Shown: positions 48,950 through 59,826, counted from the stretch's first letter. The stretch: 64,000 nucleotides of DNA from Mycobacterium ostraviense (GCF_002705925.1 NZ_NKRE01000001.1:626119-690118), one strand, 5' to 3'. Notes: generated from the sequence alone by a model not told the origin. Numbers and translations are program-made.

Positions 48950-50835
48950 CCCGCGGGAGTTCCCCGGAAATCAATTCGACGCGGATGTTTTCCGGCGCTG
49001 GCCTTGGGCCGATGCTGGCGGCGTCGGCAGCATGGGATGGGGTGGCCGCTGAGCTGGGCTCGGCGGCCACCTCGTTCGAGGCGTTGACCGCGCAGCTGGC
49101 GGGCGGGACGTGGTTGGGTGCGGCGTCGGCGGCGATGCTGGGCGCGGCAGCGCCCTATGCCGCGTGGTTGCATGCGACGGCTAGTGACGCCGAGCAGGCG
49201 GCCGCTCAGGCCCGATCAGCGGTGAGCGCGTTCGAAGCGGCGCAGCCGGCCACCGTGCATCCCGCGATCATCGCAGGCAATCGGTCTCAGTTGCTGTCGC
49301 TGGTGATGTCCAACCTGTTCGGCCAAAACGCGCCGGCGATCCCGCTCGCCGAGGCCGAATACGAGCAGATGTGGGCGCAGGACGTGACCGCCATGCTGGG
49401 CTACCACCTGAGCGCTCGGCAGCTGTCGCGCAGTTACCGCCATGGCAGGAATTGCCGCAACGATTGGCGGACATGGCGAATAGCGCGATCGCCAGTTGGC
49501 AACTTCCGAACATCAACGCGGGCAGTGGAAACACCGGCAGCTTCAACGTCGGCAACAACAACACCGGCAACTTCAACATCGGCAACGGAAACTTGGCAGC
49601 TTCAACGTGGGTTTTGACAACGCGGGCAACCTTAACGCGGGCTGGAACAACTATGTCAACGCCAATGTCGGTACCGGCAACGTCGGCCAATTCAACATCG
49701 GCTACGAAAACGACGGCACGGCGAACGTTGGTGTCTGGAACGTCGGCGAGCGCAATATCGGTTTCGTCAACATCGGCCAAGGCTTGGTCGGCTTCGCGAA
49801 CCCTCAAAACGGCGATGTGGGGGTTACGAGCGTGCTCGAAAGGCTAGGGTCCGGCGGCGTGGTGTTGACCTAGCTAGGCGGCACCGAGTTCAGCCCGCTG
49901 CCCAGGCTGGGCTACAGCCAGGCGGTCACAAACCTCTACGTTGAACCCATCCACGTCGCCTCCGATGCATATGCCATCGACTTCGTGGTGCAGCCCTCGA
50001 AACTGTGGCCGTTAACTGGCCTACACAGCTTGAGCCTCGACAAATCGGTGGCCCAGGGCGTCGCGGACCTGAACGCAGCCATCATGGCGCAAGCCGCTCA
50101 CTGGGGCAAGGCGATCGTCGTCGGTTACTCGCAGAGCGCCGTGGTGGTGGGCCAAGAACTGCGTTATCTCGCGACCCTGGCGGCTGACCAGCGGCCACCC
50201 CAAAGCCAACTCTCCTTCACGCTGATCGGTGATCCCTGCACTCCCAACGGTGGAGTTCTGTCGCGCTTCCCCGGGGTGCACATTCCAATTCTGGATTTGA
50301 CGTTCTATCCCGCAACTCCAGCTGATGTTTATCCGACTACCGTATACACACTCGAATAAAGCGGTATCGGCGACTTCCCGCAATACCCAATCAATATCCT
50401 GGCAGACGTCAACGCCGTCGCCGGCGCCTTGATTCTGCACTCCCAATTCCCGGCCTGACGCTCCAGTATGTTGCTACGGCAGTGGTCCAGCCGGTGACAC
50501 CGGGATCGCTGACCACCTACATGATGATTCCCGTCCAGGATCTGCCGATGTTGGCTCCGTTGCGCGCCATTCCCTTCGTCGGGGAGCCGCTGGCGGATTT
50601 GATCCAACCCAACTTGAAGGTCCTGGTGAACTATCGAGGCTGGGGCTACGGCAACCTCGAACATGGTTGGAGCCAGGGGCCGGCCAACGTTCCCACCCCG
50701 GCCGGGCTGTTCCCGGACATCAGCGTGTTCCACGTGGCCGCTGCGCTGCAGCGCGGCACCGTGCAAGGCATCAACGACGCACTGGCTTATGTGGGGCTGC
50801 AACCGCTGTCATCGTGGTTGCCCCGGCTCCCCTGA
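48950..50835 (+). pseudogene. Decayed PPE-MPTR protein with PE-PPE domain
   Basis: Homology begins near [18 protein letters not shown] (first Pro of the PPE motif lost) and runs through [19 protein letters not shown]. The frame changes near 49430 to [16 protein letters not shown] and MPTR repeats ([19 protein letters not shown]), then again near 49600 to [13 protein letters not shown] and similar repeats. An in-frame TAG ends this at 49871-49873. The PE-PPE hydrolase part follows (GYSQSAVVVGQEL), with a TAA near 50357 and another stop near 50457. The last part ([17 protein letters not shown] to the end) is in frame from about 50482. It is a tandem paralogue of the intact gene upstream. Confidence 0.88.
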
Positions 50836-50862
50836 GATCGACCCAGCGAGACCGCGCCCCGA

Positions 50863-51924
50863 TCAGCGGATGGACTGCGGCACAACGGCATTGCGCATAT
50901 CGTCGCCCGACGCATCCGCCAGCTGGTTGGCTTCGGGCAGCAGCTCGCCGAGCTGCAACGGGTACACCTGCTCGCCGGCGGCCACCAACTGCGCGATGTC
51001 GGTGGCGTCACACCAGCGGGCGCCGTGAATGTAGTGGCGCTCCAGCTCGGTTCGGCCCTCAATGGACGGCTCGAACCGCTGCGTGCGGTACACCAGGTAG
51101 AACTCCTCGCTGTCGAGCAGCGTGCCGTTGAACTCGAAGACGTCGTGGCGTCGCCAGATGGGGCCGACCAAGTCGGCCGGCTCGACCTGCAGACCGGTTT
51201 CCTCGGCCAGTTCCCGCGCAGCCGCCGCAGCCAGCTGCTCCCCGTTGCGCACCTCACCGCCGACGGTGAACCACCACCGAGGCACCGCGGGACCATCAGA
51301 TTCCCTGGCCGCCGGGTCCGAACCGTGCAGCAACAGCACCGCACCGGTCTCGTCGAGCAACACCAGGCGCGCCGAGGTGCGTCGGATCAGGTCACCGTGG
51401 TCGCCCCGGTTGGCGGGGGTCAGCGCGTGGGGACGTTCCGCGATTTCGAAATACGTTGGCAGCGGCGCTCTTCCACCGAGCCGGAAAGCACGCACCATGC
51501 GCCGTTCGCGCAGCACGAGGGTGTCGCGCACGGCGTCGTTGTGGAATCTCCGAGCCAGCACCACCCGGGCTTCGGCGTCGGCCAGCTCGGCAACCAGCGC
51601 TGTCGGCAGCGACGCCGGGTCGACCACCGCCAGTGCGGCGGAGAGCTCGTTTTCCGCGCCCTCGCGTGCCTGCCGAGGGGCGCGCTCGGCCGCGTCGGCC
51701 AGGTCCGCCAACCGCCTGCCCTCGGGCGCATCGCCGTAGGCCTCGATAGCGACCGCGCGCGCCACCACCGCGCGCCGCGCCAGGGCACCGTCGAGCGCCT
51801 GCCAGGACAGGTCGTAGCGGACGTGCAGCCGGTCCAGCCGGTTGGCCCGCTGATAACCCCAGGCACCGAACGCCACCAGCACTACGAACAGCACCGCGAC
51901 GACGGCGACGAGCAGCCACGTCAT
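50863..51924 (-). CDS. NUDIX hydrolase with N-terminal membrane segment (Rv2609c-like)
   Basis: The 353-residue protein starts ATG 51924, overlapping the pimA stop by 4 bp (ATGA). One N-terminal helix (WLLVAVVAVLFVVLVAFGAWG) anchors it. A helical middle part precedes the NUDIX domain with the box GEVRNGEQLAAAAARELAEE-type signature (G-x5-E-x7-REL-x-EE-x-GL). It likely hydrolyses a nucleoside diphosphate-linked substrate. Position at the end of the PIM operon suggests a link to nucleotide sugars or lipids; that is inference. Confidence 0.9.
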   Translation of the reverse strand: MTWLLVAVVAVLFVVLVAFGAWGYQRANRLDRLHVRYDLSWQALDGALARRAVVARAVAIEAYGDAPEGRRLADLADAAERAPRQAREGAENELSAALAVVDPASLPTALVAELADAEARVVLARRFHNDAVRDTLVLRERRMVRAFRLGGRAPLPTYFEIAERPHALTPANRGDHGDLIRRTSARLVLLDETGAVLLLHGSDPAARESDGPAVPRWWFTVGGEVRNGEQLAAAAARELAEETGLQVEPADLVGPIWRRHDVFEFNGTLLDSEEFYLVYRTQRFEPSIEGRTELERHYIHGARWCDATDIAQLVAAGEQVYPLQLGELLPEANQLADASGDDMRNAVVPQSIR

Positions 51925-53060
51925 CAGCTGGCGACCTGCACCTTGACACCGGACCCGGCGACCGTCTCGTATACCCGCATGATCTGGCTGGCCACCACCG
52001 ACCAGTCGTAACGACGAACCGCGTCAGCGCCGGCGGCGACGTACCGGCGTCGCAGCGCGTCGTCGTCGAGCACCCGGATCAGCGCATCGGCTAGCGCGGC
52101 GGCCTGTAAATCCGGTGGGTCGACCGGGACCAGACATCCCAATTCGCCGTCTCGCAGCACGCGCCGGAAGGCGTCCAGATCGCTGGCCACCACCGGGGTT
52201 CCGGCGGCCATCGCCTCGACCAGGACGATGCCGAAACTCTCGCCGCCGGTGTTGGGGGCGCAGTACACGTCGGCGCTGCGCATCGCCGCGGCCTTGCCGG
52301 CGTCGTCGACCTGGCCAAGAAAGCGGAGGTAGCGCGTCAATCCGCCCGCCTGGCTGCGCAACTGGTCCTCGTCGCCGCGGCCGACGATCAGCAGCTGCAG
52401 CTCCGGGAAACGCTGCACCACGGTGGGCAACGCGGCCAGCAGGACGGCCATGCCTTTGCGCGGCTCGTCGTAGCGGCCCAGGAACAGCACCGTCTTGCCG
52501 GGCCGCGGATATCCGTCCAACGGCGACGCCGTGGCGAAGAACGCCACGTCCACGCCGTTGGGGATCTCCACCGCGTCCGAGCCCAACGCCTCCATCTGCC
52601 AGCGCCGGGCCAGATCCGACACCGCGATCCGGCCGACGATCTTCTCGTGCATCGGCCGCAGGATGCCCTGGAACACCGTCAAGGTCAGCGACTTGGTGGT
52701 CGACGTGTGAAACGTCGCCACGATCGGGCCTTCGGCGATGTTCAGCGCCAGCATCGACAGGCTCGGCGCGTTGGGCTCGTGCAGGTGCAAAACGTCGAAA
52801 TCACCTTCGGACAGCCACTTCTTGACCTTGCGGTGGGTCGCCGGGCCGAACCGCAGCCGCGCAACCGACCCGTTGTAAGGAATCGGAACCGCCTTGCCAC
52901 CCGAGACGACGTAGTCGGGCAGGACGGCATGCGGCGAGGCCGGCGCGAGCACGCTGACCTCGTGCCCGCGGGCGCGCATCACCTCCGCGAGCTGCAATAC
53001 ATGCGACTGCACGCCGCCCGCCACGTCGAACGAGTAGGGACAGACCATCCCGATGCGCAT
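51924..53060 (-). CDS. pimA: Phosphatidylinositol mannosyltransferase PimA
   Basis: The 378-residue GT4 (GT-B) enzyme starts ATG 53060 (MRIGMVCPYSFDVAGGVQSH) with the conserved glycine loop. The acceptor region FHTSTTKS and the donor-site motif NTGGESFGIVLVEAMAAGTPVV with the E-x7-E pattern are present. It transfers the first mannose from GDP-mannose to phosphatidylinositol on the inner face of the membrane. The frame is open further upstream without a better start. Confidence 0.97.
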   Translation of the reverse strand: MRIGMVCPYSFDVAGGVQSHVLQLAEVMRARGHEVSVLAPASPHAVLPDYVVSGGKAVPIPYNGSVARLRFGPATHRKVKKWLSEGDFDVLHLHEPNAPSLSMLALNIAEGPIVATFHTSTTKSLTLTVFQGILRPMHEKIVGRIAVSDLARRWQMEALGSDAVEIPNGVDVAFFATASPLDGYPRPGKTVLFLGRYDEPRKGMAVLLAALPTVVQRFPELQLLIVGRGDEDQLRSQAGGLTRYLRFLGQVDDAGKAAAMRSADVYCAPNTGGESFGIVLVEAMAAGTPVVASDLDAFRRVLRDGELGCLVPVDPPDLQAAALADALIRVLDDDALRRRYVAAGADAVRRYDWSVVASQIMRVYETVAGSGVKVQVAS

Positions 53061-53068
53061 CAGGCTTT

Positions 53069-53122
53069 CCTCAATTGGCCTCAATTGTGCCTCAGTTGTG
53101 CCTCAGTTGTGCCTCAGCCGGG
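53069..53122. repeat. 10-11-bp tandem repeat across the patA 3' end
   Basis: Units CCTCAATTGG, CCTCAATTGTG, CCTCAGTTGTG, CCTCAGTTGTG and a diverged CCTCAGCCGGG follow each other. They fill the pimA-patA gap and include the patA stop codon (TGA on the minus strand at 53103-53105). A change in copy number would move the spacing but can also shift the patA stop. Confidence 0.6.
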
Positions 53123-54053
53123 CCCGCCGGGCGTCCGACAGATCAGCCAGCCACTGCGGCTGCAGCATGTGCCAGTCGGCGGGGTGCTCGGCGATGTTGG
53201 CCGCGAACCGGTCGGCCAGCGCCTGGATGATGGCGCCGATGTCACCGCTGGAGCAGTCCAGCGCCGGATACACCCGAAAGCCCCAGCCGTTGCGTTCGAA
53301 CCAGCAGTGCGCCGGCAGCAACGCCGCTCCGGTTTCGATGGCCAGCTTGGCCGGCCCCGCGGGCATCCGGGTGGGTTCGCCGAAGAAGTTGACCTCGACG
53401 CCGCTGCGGGTCAGGTCTCGCTCGGCCATCAGGCAGACCACCCGGTTGGCACGCAACCGCTCGCAGAGCACCTCGAACGGCGGTTTGGCGCCGCCGGACA
53501 GCGGGAGCACCTCGAAGCCCAGGCTTTCCCGATACTCGATAAAACGCCGATACAACGACTCGGGTTTGAGTCGTTCCGCGACGGTGGTGAACGTGCCATG
53601 CGTCTGCGCCAGCCACATGCCGGCCATGTCCCAGTTTCCGCTGTGCGGCAAAGCCACCACAACACCGCGGCCCACGGCCAGCGCGGCATCCAGATGGTCG
53701 AGGCCCTGGAACGAGTTGTCGATCTGTCGAGCCACCTTGCGGTGGTTCATCGTCGGCAGCCGGAACGCCTCGCGCCAGTAGCGGGCGTAGGACTCCAGGG
53801 AAGCACGCATCAAGCTGTCCGGGACGTCGGCGGGTCGCACGCCGATGACCCGGGCCAGGTTCTTGCGCAGTTGCTCGGGCCCGCCACGGCGGGCCGCGTA
53901 ATGCGCCCCGGCGTCGAACACGTTGCGAGCGGCGAACTCCGGCATCGCGCGCACGACGCGCCAGCCCGCCGCATAGGCCCAGTCGGTCGCACGGCCGGTC
54001 AACAGGCGACGCGGGCTCCCGCGGAATTGCAGGCCGGCGGGCGTGGCGATCAC
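53103..54053 (-). CDS. patA: PIM acyltransferase PatA
   Basis: The 316-residue acyltransferase starts at GTG 54053, overlapping the pgsA1 stop (GTGA). The catalytic H-x4-D motif is LPHSGNWDMAGMW. Other family signatures are CLMAERDLTRSGVEV and FFGEPTRMPAGPAKLA, and QALADRFAANIAEHPADWHMLQPQW near the end. It transfers an acyl group to the mannose of PIM1/PIM2. The open frame extends upstream over pgsA1 as a shadow. Confidence 0.96.
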   Translation of the reverse strand: MIATPAGLQFRGSPRRLLTGRATDWAYAAGWRVVRAMPEFAARNVFDAGAHYAARRGGPEQLRKNLARVIGVRPADVPDSLMRASLESYARYWREAFRLPTMNHRKVARQIDNSFQGLDHLDAALAVGRGVVVALPHSGNWDMAGMWLAQTHGTFTTVAERLKPESLYRRFIEYRESLGFEVLPLSGGAKPPFEVLCERLRANRVVCLMAERDLTRSGVEVNFFGEPTRMPAGPAKLAIETGAALLPAHCWFERNGWGFRVYPALDCSSGDIGAIIQALADRFAANIAEHPADWHMLQPQWLADLSDARRARLRHN

Positions 54054-54712
54054 TGCTGCGTCTTTCCGGTGTTGCCTTGCGCCGGTATGCGATCGGTGGC
54101 CCCCGGCGACGTCCACACCGTGTGCAACCGCTGCCAGCAGGTGATCACGCTGGCCACGGCCAGCACCCACATGGCCACCGGCAACGCCGGCGGCCAGGCG
54201 ATGAACGGAAAATCCGATACCCCCACCCCGACCAGCACGATGATCAACCGTTCCGGGCGTTCGATGATGCCGCCGTCGCCGCGCAGGCCGCTGGCTTCGG
54301 CCCGCGCCTTGATGTAGGAGATCACCTGCGAGGTGACCAGGCAGATCAGCGTCGCCACCACCAGCAGCCGATCGCGCATGCCGAACGCGATCCACCACAG
54401 CAGACCGCTGAACACCGCGCCGTCACTGATGCGGTCGCAGGCGGCGTCCAACACCGCGCCGAACCGGGTGCCACCGCCGCGTTGCCGGGCCATGGCCCCG
54501 TCCAACATATCGAAGAGCACGAAGAACCAGACCACACACGCACCGGGAAACAGCTTGCCCATCGGGAACAGCACCAGCGCCCCGGCTACCGAAGCCATGG
54601 TTCCGATGATGGTGACGGCATCGGGCGTCAGGCCGATCCGCAGCAGCGCCCGGGCCAGCGGATCGGTGATCCGCGCGAAGGCCGCCCGGGACAGGAACGG
54701 CGCCTTACTCAT
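54050..54712 (-). CDS. pgsA1: Phosphatidylinositol phosphate synthase PgsA1
   Basis: The 220-residue CDP-alcohol phosphatidyltransferase has the signature D-G-A-M-A-R-(8)-G-A-V-L-D-A-A-C-D and about six membrane helices (VTIIGTMASVAGALVLFPMG, CVVWFFVLFDML and others). It joins CDP-diacylglycerol with inositol phosphate to make the lipid precursor of PIM, LM and LAM. It forms an operon with patA and pimA downstream. Confidence 0.96.
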   Translation of the reverse strand: MSKAPFLSRAAFARITDPLARALLRIGLTPDAVTIIGTMASVAGALVLFPMGKLFPGACVVWFFVLFDMLDGAMARQRGGGTRFGAVLDAACDRISDGAVFSGLLWWIAFGMRDRLLVVATLICLVTSQVISYIKARAEASGLRGDGGIIERPERLIIVLVGVGVSDFPFIAWPPALPVAMWVLAVASVITCWQRLHTVWTSPGATDRIPAQGNTGKTQQ

Positions 54713-54737
54713 GCGCGCCGTCCCCCGCCGCAGCGGC

Positions 54738-55310
54738 TCATGGTTGCCTGGCCCATTCGGTGGCCAGCAGCCGGCGGGTGTCGCGCAGCAACTGCGGAAT
54801 CACCTTGGAGCCGCCGATGATGGTGATGAAGTTCGCGTCGCCGCCCCACCGCGGTACCACGTGCACGTGCAGATGCTCGGCCAGCGAGCCGCCCGCCGAG
54901 GTGCCCAGGTTCAGGCCGACATTGAAGCCGTGTGGCCGCGACACCGTCTTGATGACGCGAATCGCCTTCTGGGTGAACGCCATCAGCTCCGCGCTCTCCC
55001 GCTCGGTCAGGTCCTCGAGCTCCGAAACCCGCCGGTAGGGCACCACCATCAGGTGCCCAGGGTTGTACGGATAGAGGTTGAGCACGGCGTAGACGAGTTC
55101 GCCGCGGGCCACCACCAGCCCTTCCTCGTCGGACAGCAGCGGGATTTCGGTGAACGGCTGGGAGCGCTCCGACTCGGGGCGCTTCATCGGCGCTTCGGCG
55201 AGGTAGTTCATCCGGTAGGGCGTCCACAGCCGCTCCAGGTGGTCGCGCTGGCCGACGCCCCGATCCAAGATCGTGCTGTCCTCGCGGTCAGCGTGCTGCT
55301 CGTCACCCAC
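54738..55310 (-). CDS. HIT-family hydrolase/phosphorylase (Rv2613c-like)
   Basis: The 190-residue protein has the histidine triad [10 protein letters not shown] near residue 145, and [19 protein letters not shown] before it. Members cleave or phosphorolyse Ap4A; the M. tuberculosis relative is described as an Ap4A phosphorylase. It starts at GTG 55310 and overlaps the thrS stop by 8 bp. Position directly after thrS is meaningful because tRNA synthetases make Ap4A as a side product. Confidence 0.92.
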   Translation of the reverse strand: MGDEQHADREDSTILDRGVGQRDHLERLWTPYRMNYLAEAPMKRPESERSQPFTEIPLLSDEEGLVVARGELVYAVLNLYPYNPGHLMVVPYRRVSELEDLTERESAELMAFTQKAIRVIKTVSRPHGFNVGLNLGTSAGGSLAEHLHVHVVPRWGGDANFITIIGGSKVIPQLLRDTRRLLATEWARQP

Positions 55311-57390
55311 AGCTGCCCACTTTCACCAGTTCAGCTGTCGGAGCGGCGTTTTCGCGAGTCGCGAGCCAATCCACGATCGCCGCCACCGCCGCGTCCCGCG
55401 GCACGCCGTTGAGCTGGGTGCGGTCGGCGAACCGGAAGCTGACCGCGCCGGCCTGCACGTCGCGGTCTCCGGCCAGCAGCATGAACGGCACCTTCTGGTT
55501 GGTGTGGTGCACGATCTTCTTGGCCATCCGGTCGTCGCTGCCGTCCACCTCGACCCGTACCCCGTGCGACTTCAGCTGTGCCGCAACATCTTCCAGGTAA
55601 CTGACGTGCTCGTCGGCGACCGGGATGCCGACCACCTGGATCGGCGCCAGCCACGCCGGGAACGCCCCCGCATAGTGCTCGGTGAGGATGCCGAAGAACC
55701 GCTCGATCGACCCGAACAGCGCGCGGTGGATCATGACGGGGCGGTCCCGCGCACCATCCCTGGCGGTGTACTCCAGCTCGAAGCGCTCCGGGAAGTTGAA
55801 GTCGAGCTGGATCGTCGACATCTGCCAGGTGCGGCCCAGCGCGTCTTTGACCTGCACCGAGATCTTGGGGCCGTAGAACGCCGCGCCGCCTGGATCCGGC
55901 ACCAAATCCAGGCCGGATTCGGCGCCCACCTCGGCCAGCACGTTGGTGGCTTCCTCCCAGACCTCGTCGGAGCCGACGAACTTCTCCGGGTCCTTGGTGG
56001 ACAGCTCGAGATAGAAGTCGGTCAGGCCGTAGTCGCCGAGCAGGTCGAGGATGAACCGCAGCAGCGAACGCAACTCGTCGCGCATCTGGTCACGGGTGCA
56101 GAAGATGTGCGCGTCGTCCATGGTCAGCCCCCGCACCCGGGTCAACCCGTGCACCACGCCGGACTTCTCGTAGCGGTACACCGTGCCGAACTCGAAGAGC
56201 CGCAACGGCAATTCACGATAGGAGCGCCCGCGCGCCCGGAAGATCAGGCAGTGCATCGGGCAGTTCATCGGCTTGAGGTAGTAGTCCTGGCCGGGTTTGC
56301 GCACCGAGCCGTCCGGGTTGTATTCCGCGTCGATATGCATCGGCGGGAACATGCCGTCGGCGTACCAGTCCAGGTGTCCGGAGGTGTGGAACAGCTGGGC
56401 CTTGGTGATGTGCGGGCTGTTGACGAATTGGTAGCCGGCCTCGGTGTGCTTGCGCCGCGAGTAGTCCTCCAGTTCGCGACGCACGATGCCCCCCTTGGGG
56501 TGGAAAACCGCCAAGCCGGAGCCGATTTCGTCGGGGAAGCTGAACAGGTCCAGCTCGACTCCCAGCTTGCGGTGGTCGCGTCGTTGCGCCTCTTCGATGA
56601 GCTCCAGGTGCCGATCGAGGGCCTCCTGCGATTCCCAGGCGGTGCCGTAGATCCGTTGCAGGCTGGCGTTTTTCTGGTCACCCCGCCAGTAGGCGGCCGA
56701 ACTGCGGGTCAGCTTGAAGGCCGGGATGTGTTTGGTGGTCGGGATGTGCGGTCCGCGGCACAGGTCGCCCCAAACCCGTTGCCGGGTGCGGGGATTGAGG
56801 TTGTCGTAAGCAGTGAGCTCGTCATTACTACCTGGGGGGCCGACCTCCATGATGTCTGGGTCTCCGGATTTGTCGTCGACGAGTTCGAGCTTGTAGGGCT
56901 CGTTGGCCAGCTCCGCGCGGGCCTGGTCCTTGGACTCATAGACCCGCCGGTCGAATAGCTGTCCTTCCTTGACGATCTGGCGCATCCGCTTTTCCAGCGC
57001 CGCCAGGTCCTCGGGCGTGAACGGCTCGGCCACGTCGAAGTCGTAGTAGAAGCCGTCGGTGATGGGCGGGCCGATTCCCAGTTTGGCTTGCGGGAACATC
57101 CCCTGGACGGCCTGGGCCAGGACATGGGCGGCCGAGTGCCGGATGACACTGCGGCCTTCTTCGGTATTGGCCGGCACCGGCATGACCTCGACATCGACCT
57201 CCGGCACCCAGCTCAGGTCGCGCAGCTTGCCCTCGGCGTCGCGCACCACCACGATCGCGTCGGGCGTGCCGCGCCTGGGCAACCCGGCCTCGCCCACCGC
57301 GGCGGCCGCGGTGGTCCCGGCAGGAACCCGGATCGGGTGCCGCCGGTCGCCGCCGTCGGCTCCGGGGGCGGGGTGTGCGGGGGCGCTCAT
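55303..57390 (-). CDS. thrS: Threonyl-tRNA synthetase
   Basis: The 695-residue class II synthetase starts ATG 57390. It has a TGS domain at the N-terminus, an editing domain with [17 protein letters not shown] (HxxxH), and the catalytic core with [12 protein letters not shown] (zinc Cys), motif 2 [14 protein letters not shown] and motif 3 [19 protein letters not shown]-terminal anticodon-binding domain ends it. It begins the operon thrS-HIT-pgsA1-patA-pimA-NUDIX. Confidence 0.98.
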   Translation of the reverse strand: MSAPAHPAPGADGGDRRHPIRVPAGTTAAAAVGEAGLPRRGTPDAIVVVRDAEGKLRDLSWVPEVDVEVMPVPANTEEGRSVIRHSAAHVLAQAVQGMFPQAKLGIGPPITDGFYYDFDVAEPFTPEDLAALEKRMRQIVKEGQLFDRRVYESKDQARAELANEPYKLELVDDKSGDPDIMEVGPPGSNDELTAYDNLNPRTRQRVWGDLCRGPHIPTTKHIPAFKLTRSSAAYWRGDQKNASLQRIYGTAWESQEALDRHLELIEEAQRRDHRKLGVELDLFSFPDEIGSGLAVFHPKGGIVRRELEDYSRRKHTEAGYQFVNSPHITKAQLFHTSGHLDWYADGMFPPMHIDAEYNPDGSVRKPGQDYYLKPMNCPMHCLIFRARGRSYRELPLRLFEFGTVYRYEKSGVVHGLTRVRGLTMDDAHIFCTRDQMRDELRSLLRFILDLLGDYGLTDFYLELSTKDPEKFVGSDEVWEEATNVLAEVGAESGLDLVPDPGGAAFYGPKISVQVKDALGRTWQMSTIQLDFNFPERFELEYTARDGARDRPVMIHRALFGSIERFFGILTEHYAGAFPAWLAPIQVVGIPVADEHVSYLEDVAAQLKSHGVRVEVDGSDDRMAKKIVHHTNQKVPFMLLAGDRDVQAGAVSFRFADRTQLNGVPRDAAVAAIVDWLATRENAAPTAELVKVGSCG

Positions 57391-57509
57391 CGGGTTGGTC
57401 TCCAAGGCTTGGACATGTTCGATGCGTGTCGGGACGATCGCGACCATGCTATCGGTGCGCCCGACTACCAGCCCAAGCCGATCCGCCACCTCGATTGACC
57501 CATTAATCG

Positions 57510-59117
57510 ATGCGCGCCTACCGTGCGACCGTGGTGACGACCATCGAACGGTTGGCCGCATGGGCCGCTGACCTTCGTCTCGACGACGTCCCGGACGCGG
57601 TTGTCGACCTCTGCCGCGCCCAACGCCGATCCGTGTTTGCGGCCATGGCCGTCTCGACCGGCGACGTCGCATCCCAGCGGGTGCTCTCGGGCGTCGAAAC
57701 CTGGGCCGGCGAAGGCCCGGTTGTGGTGCCCGGGCTACCCCGCTCGGTTGCCGTCGACGACGCCCTTTATGCCGCGGCCGCGCTGTCGATCGCGCTCGAT
57801 TTAGACGACTATGTGTGCTTCGCTCACGCCGGCCACTCCGCCGTGCTGGTGCCGGTGTTGCTGGCCGCCGAGACCGGCGCCTCGGCGGCCGAGCAACTGG
57901 CCGCCCAGGTTGCGGCTAACGAACTCGAGGCCCGGTTGGGCGGCGCCTGCCTGCTCGGACCGCTCAATGGTCAGCTGTGGTCGTTCGTGCACGCCGCCGG
58001 ATCGGCCGTCGCCGCGGGCCGCCTGCTCGGGCTGGATACCGGCCGGCTGGCGCATGCCCTGGCCCTTGCCCTTTACCAGGCTCCGCGCGCCACCGTGCCG
58101 GGGTTCATGGCGCCCGACTCGAAGTTGCTGACGGCGGCCGAGCCGACTCTGGCCGGGATGCGGGCCGCGCGCCTGGCCGCCCGCGGCGTCACCGGTCCAC
58201 TGGATGCCCTGGACCATCCGCAGGGCTTCTTCGATGCGTTCTGCTATGCGCCGCTGCCCGCGCTTCTCGGCGGGCTCGGCTCCGGATGGGCGACCCGGAC
58301 GATGAGCATCAAGCGCTACCCGGGCTGCGCCTATGTCGACACGACCGTCGATGCGCTGCTTGAACTCGGGCCGCCGCCGGCCGCCGACGTCGCGTCGGTG
58401 GTCGTCGAGGCGGGCGTGCTGACGTGTGGAATGGACGCCATGTCGCGCGGGTACGCGGCCGTCCGGATGCCCACGCCGGTGACCATCAATTTCTCGATCC
58501 CGTGGACCGTGGCGGTGACGCTCGTCGCCGGCCGGCTCTCGCCCGTCGAGGTCAACGAGGAGTGGCTGGCCACCCACCACCGCGAGCTCGCCGATGTGGC
58601 CGACCGGGTGTCGTTGCGCCATGACTGGTCCCTCACCCTGCGCACGGCCGAGGCGATGGCACCGCTGCTACCGGTTCGCGCGCTGACGGCCGGCACGCCA
58701 ACCCGTCGGCTGCTCGCCGCCGTCCGACGAACCCGCCACGGGCACAAGGGGATTCGCGTCGGCGTCGGGGACGGCATGGCGCTGCTGCGCGCCCTGCGAG
58801 AGGGCGGGATCGGTGCCGCCGGCCGCGCCGCAGCGGGACAGCCGTGGGCGCCGGCGGCACTCGACGCGTTCACGATGACGTTTCCGGCGCGAGTGCGGGT
58901 GAGGTTGCGCGACGGCCGCGAGCTGGTGGCCGAAAGCGATGTTCCCCACGGCGGTGCCGGGAACATGAAAACCAGTCCGGACGTGGTCAGCCGCGAGAAA
59001 CTCGCCGCTTGTGGACCTGCGGTGTGGGGCTCGCGGGGCACCGGGAACCTCGTTGAGGCGATCGACTCCGACGCCGCCGGCTTGTGGCGCCTGCTGGGAA
59101 CTAGGGCTGGGAACTAA
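57510..59117 (+). CDS. MmgE/PrpD family protein (2-methylcitrate dehydratase-like)
   Basis: The 535-residue protein has the all-helical first domain ([22 protein letters not shown], the family HxG...H pattern) and a smaller second domain ([20 protein letters not shown]). Family members include 2-methylcitrate dehydratase and cis-aconitate decarboxylase. The substrate is not clear; true prpD lies in another cluster in mycobacteria. Start may be the GTG at 57534 ([11 protein letters not shown]). Its stop overlaps the convergent thioesterase stop by 4 bp. Absent from the M. tuberculosis order as I recall it. Confidence 0.85.
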   Translation: MRAYRATVVTTIERLAAWAADLRLDDVPDAVVDLCRAQRRSVFAAMAVSTGDVASQRVLSGVETWAGEGPVVVPGLPRSVAVDDALYAAAALSIALDLDDYVCFAHAGHSAVLVPVLLAAETGASAAEQLAAQVAANELEARLGGACLLGPLNGQLWSFVHAAGSAVAAGRLLGLDTGRLAHALALALYQAPRATVPGFMAPDSKLLTAAEPTLAGMRAARLAARGVTGPLDALDHPQGFFDAFCYAPLPALLGGLGSGWATRTMSIKRYPGCAYVDTTVDALLELGPPPAADVASVVVEAGVLTCGMDAMSRGYAAVRMPTPVTINFSIPWTVAVTLVAGRLSPVEVNEEWLATHHRELADVADRVSLRHDWSLTLRTAEAMAPLLPVRALTAGTPTRRLLAAVRRTRHGHKGIRVGVGDGMALLRALREGGIGAAGRAAAGQPWAPAALDAFTMTFPARVRVRLRDGRELVAESDVPHGGAGNMKTSPDVVSREKLAACGPAVWGSRGTGNLVEAIDSDAAGLWRLLGTRAGN

Positions 59118-59743
59118 GGCTGCCCAGGCTTGAGCCGCACGAACAACGCGTCGGCCTCGGTCAGCACGGTGTCGCCGTCGGTCAACCGGCCGGAGACGAA
59201 GATCTTGCGCCCGTCGACACGGTCGACTCCCGCGTCGACCTGCAACTTTTTTTCGATGGGCACGATGTTGCGGTAGTTGATCGTGAGGTAGGCCGTGCGT
59301 TGCCGGGTGCTGCCGGTGAGCACCGACGCCGTCAAACCCAGGACCGTGTCGAAAAGCAACCCGAGCGCCCCGCCGTGCACGGCGCCGTTGCGGCCCAGGT
59401 GAAATCGGGCGAATCGGGCCCAGCCCTGGATCCGGCCATCGTCGGTCTTACGCGCCAACATTGGCACCGTCAGGATGTTGCCGCGCACGAACAGGTCCAT
59501 CCGCCGGCCCGACGGCGAGTGCCATTCGTCGGTGTCGAACGGCGTCAGCAGCGCCGACACCTTCTCCAGCAGGTCGGCGGCCTCGGTGATCACGTCGTCG
59601 GGCGCGTCGGCGGCCCGGGCATGGTCTTGCAGCTTGCGCACCGCGTCGATGAACCGGCCGTAGTCGGGCCCGCCCTTGGTGGTCGGTTCGGGGGGATTGA
59701 AGCCCCCGCCCGGGTGTCGTTGATGGTGACCTGCCACCACCAC
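59114..59743 (-). CDS. PaaI-type hotdog thioesterase
   Basis: The 209-residue protein has a helical N-terminal extension of about 85 residues and a single hotdog domain. The active-site segment is GRNGAVHGGALGLLFDTVLGL with the HGG turn and Asp. It continues with RTAYLTINYRNIVP and GDTVLTEADALFV. It likely hydrolyses acyl-CoA. Start GTG 59743 is tentative, because a later start would remove non-conserved residues. Confidence 0.88.
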   Translation of the reverse strand: MVVAGHHQRHPGGGFNPPEPTTKGGPDYGRFIDAVRKLQDHARAADAPDDVITEAADLLEKVSALLTPFDTDEWHSPSGRRMDLFVRGNILTVPMLARKTDDGRIQGWARFARFHLGRNGAVHGGALGLLFDTVLGLTASVLTGSTRQRTAYLTINYRNIVPIEKKLQVDAGVDRVDGRKIFVSGRLTDGDTVLTEADALFVRLKPGQP

Positions 59744-59826
59744 ACCGTATTAGGTCGCCCCAAGGAACGCGCCGGCCCGCGTAGGGTGAGCCCACCGCCG
59801 ATTGCGCATCGCCGGCCCACCGTGCT

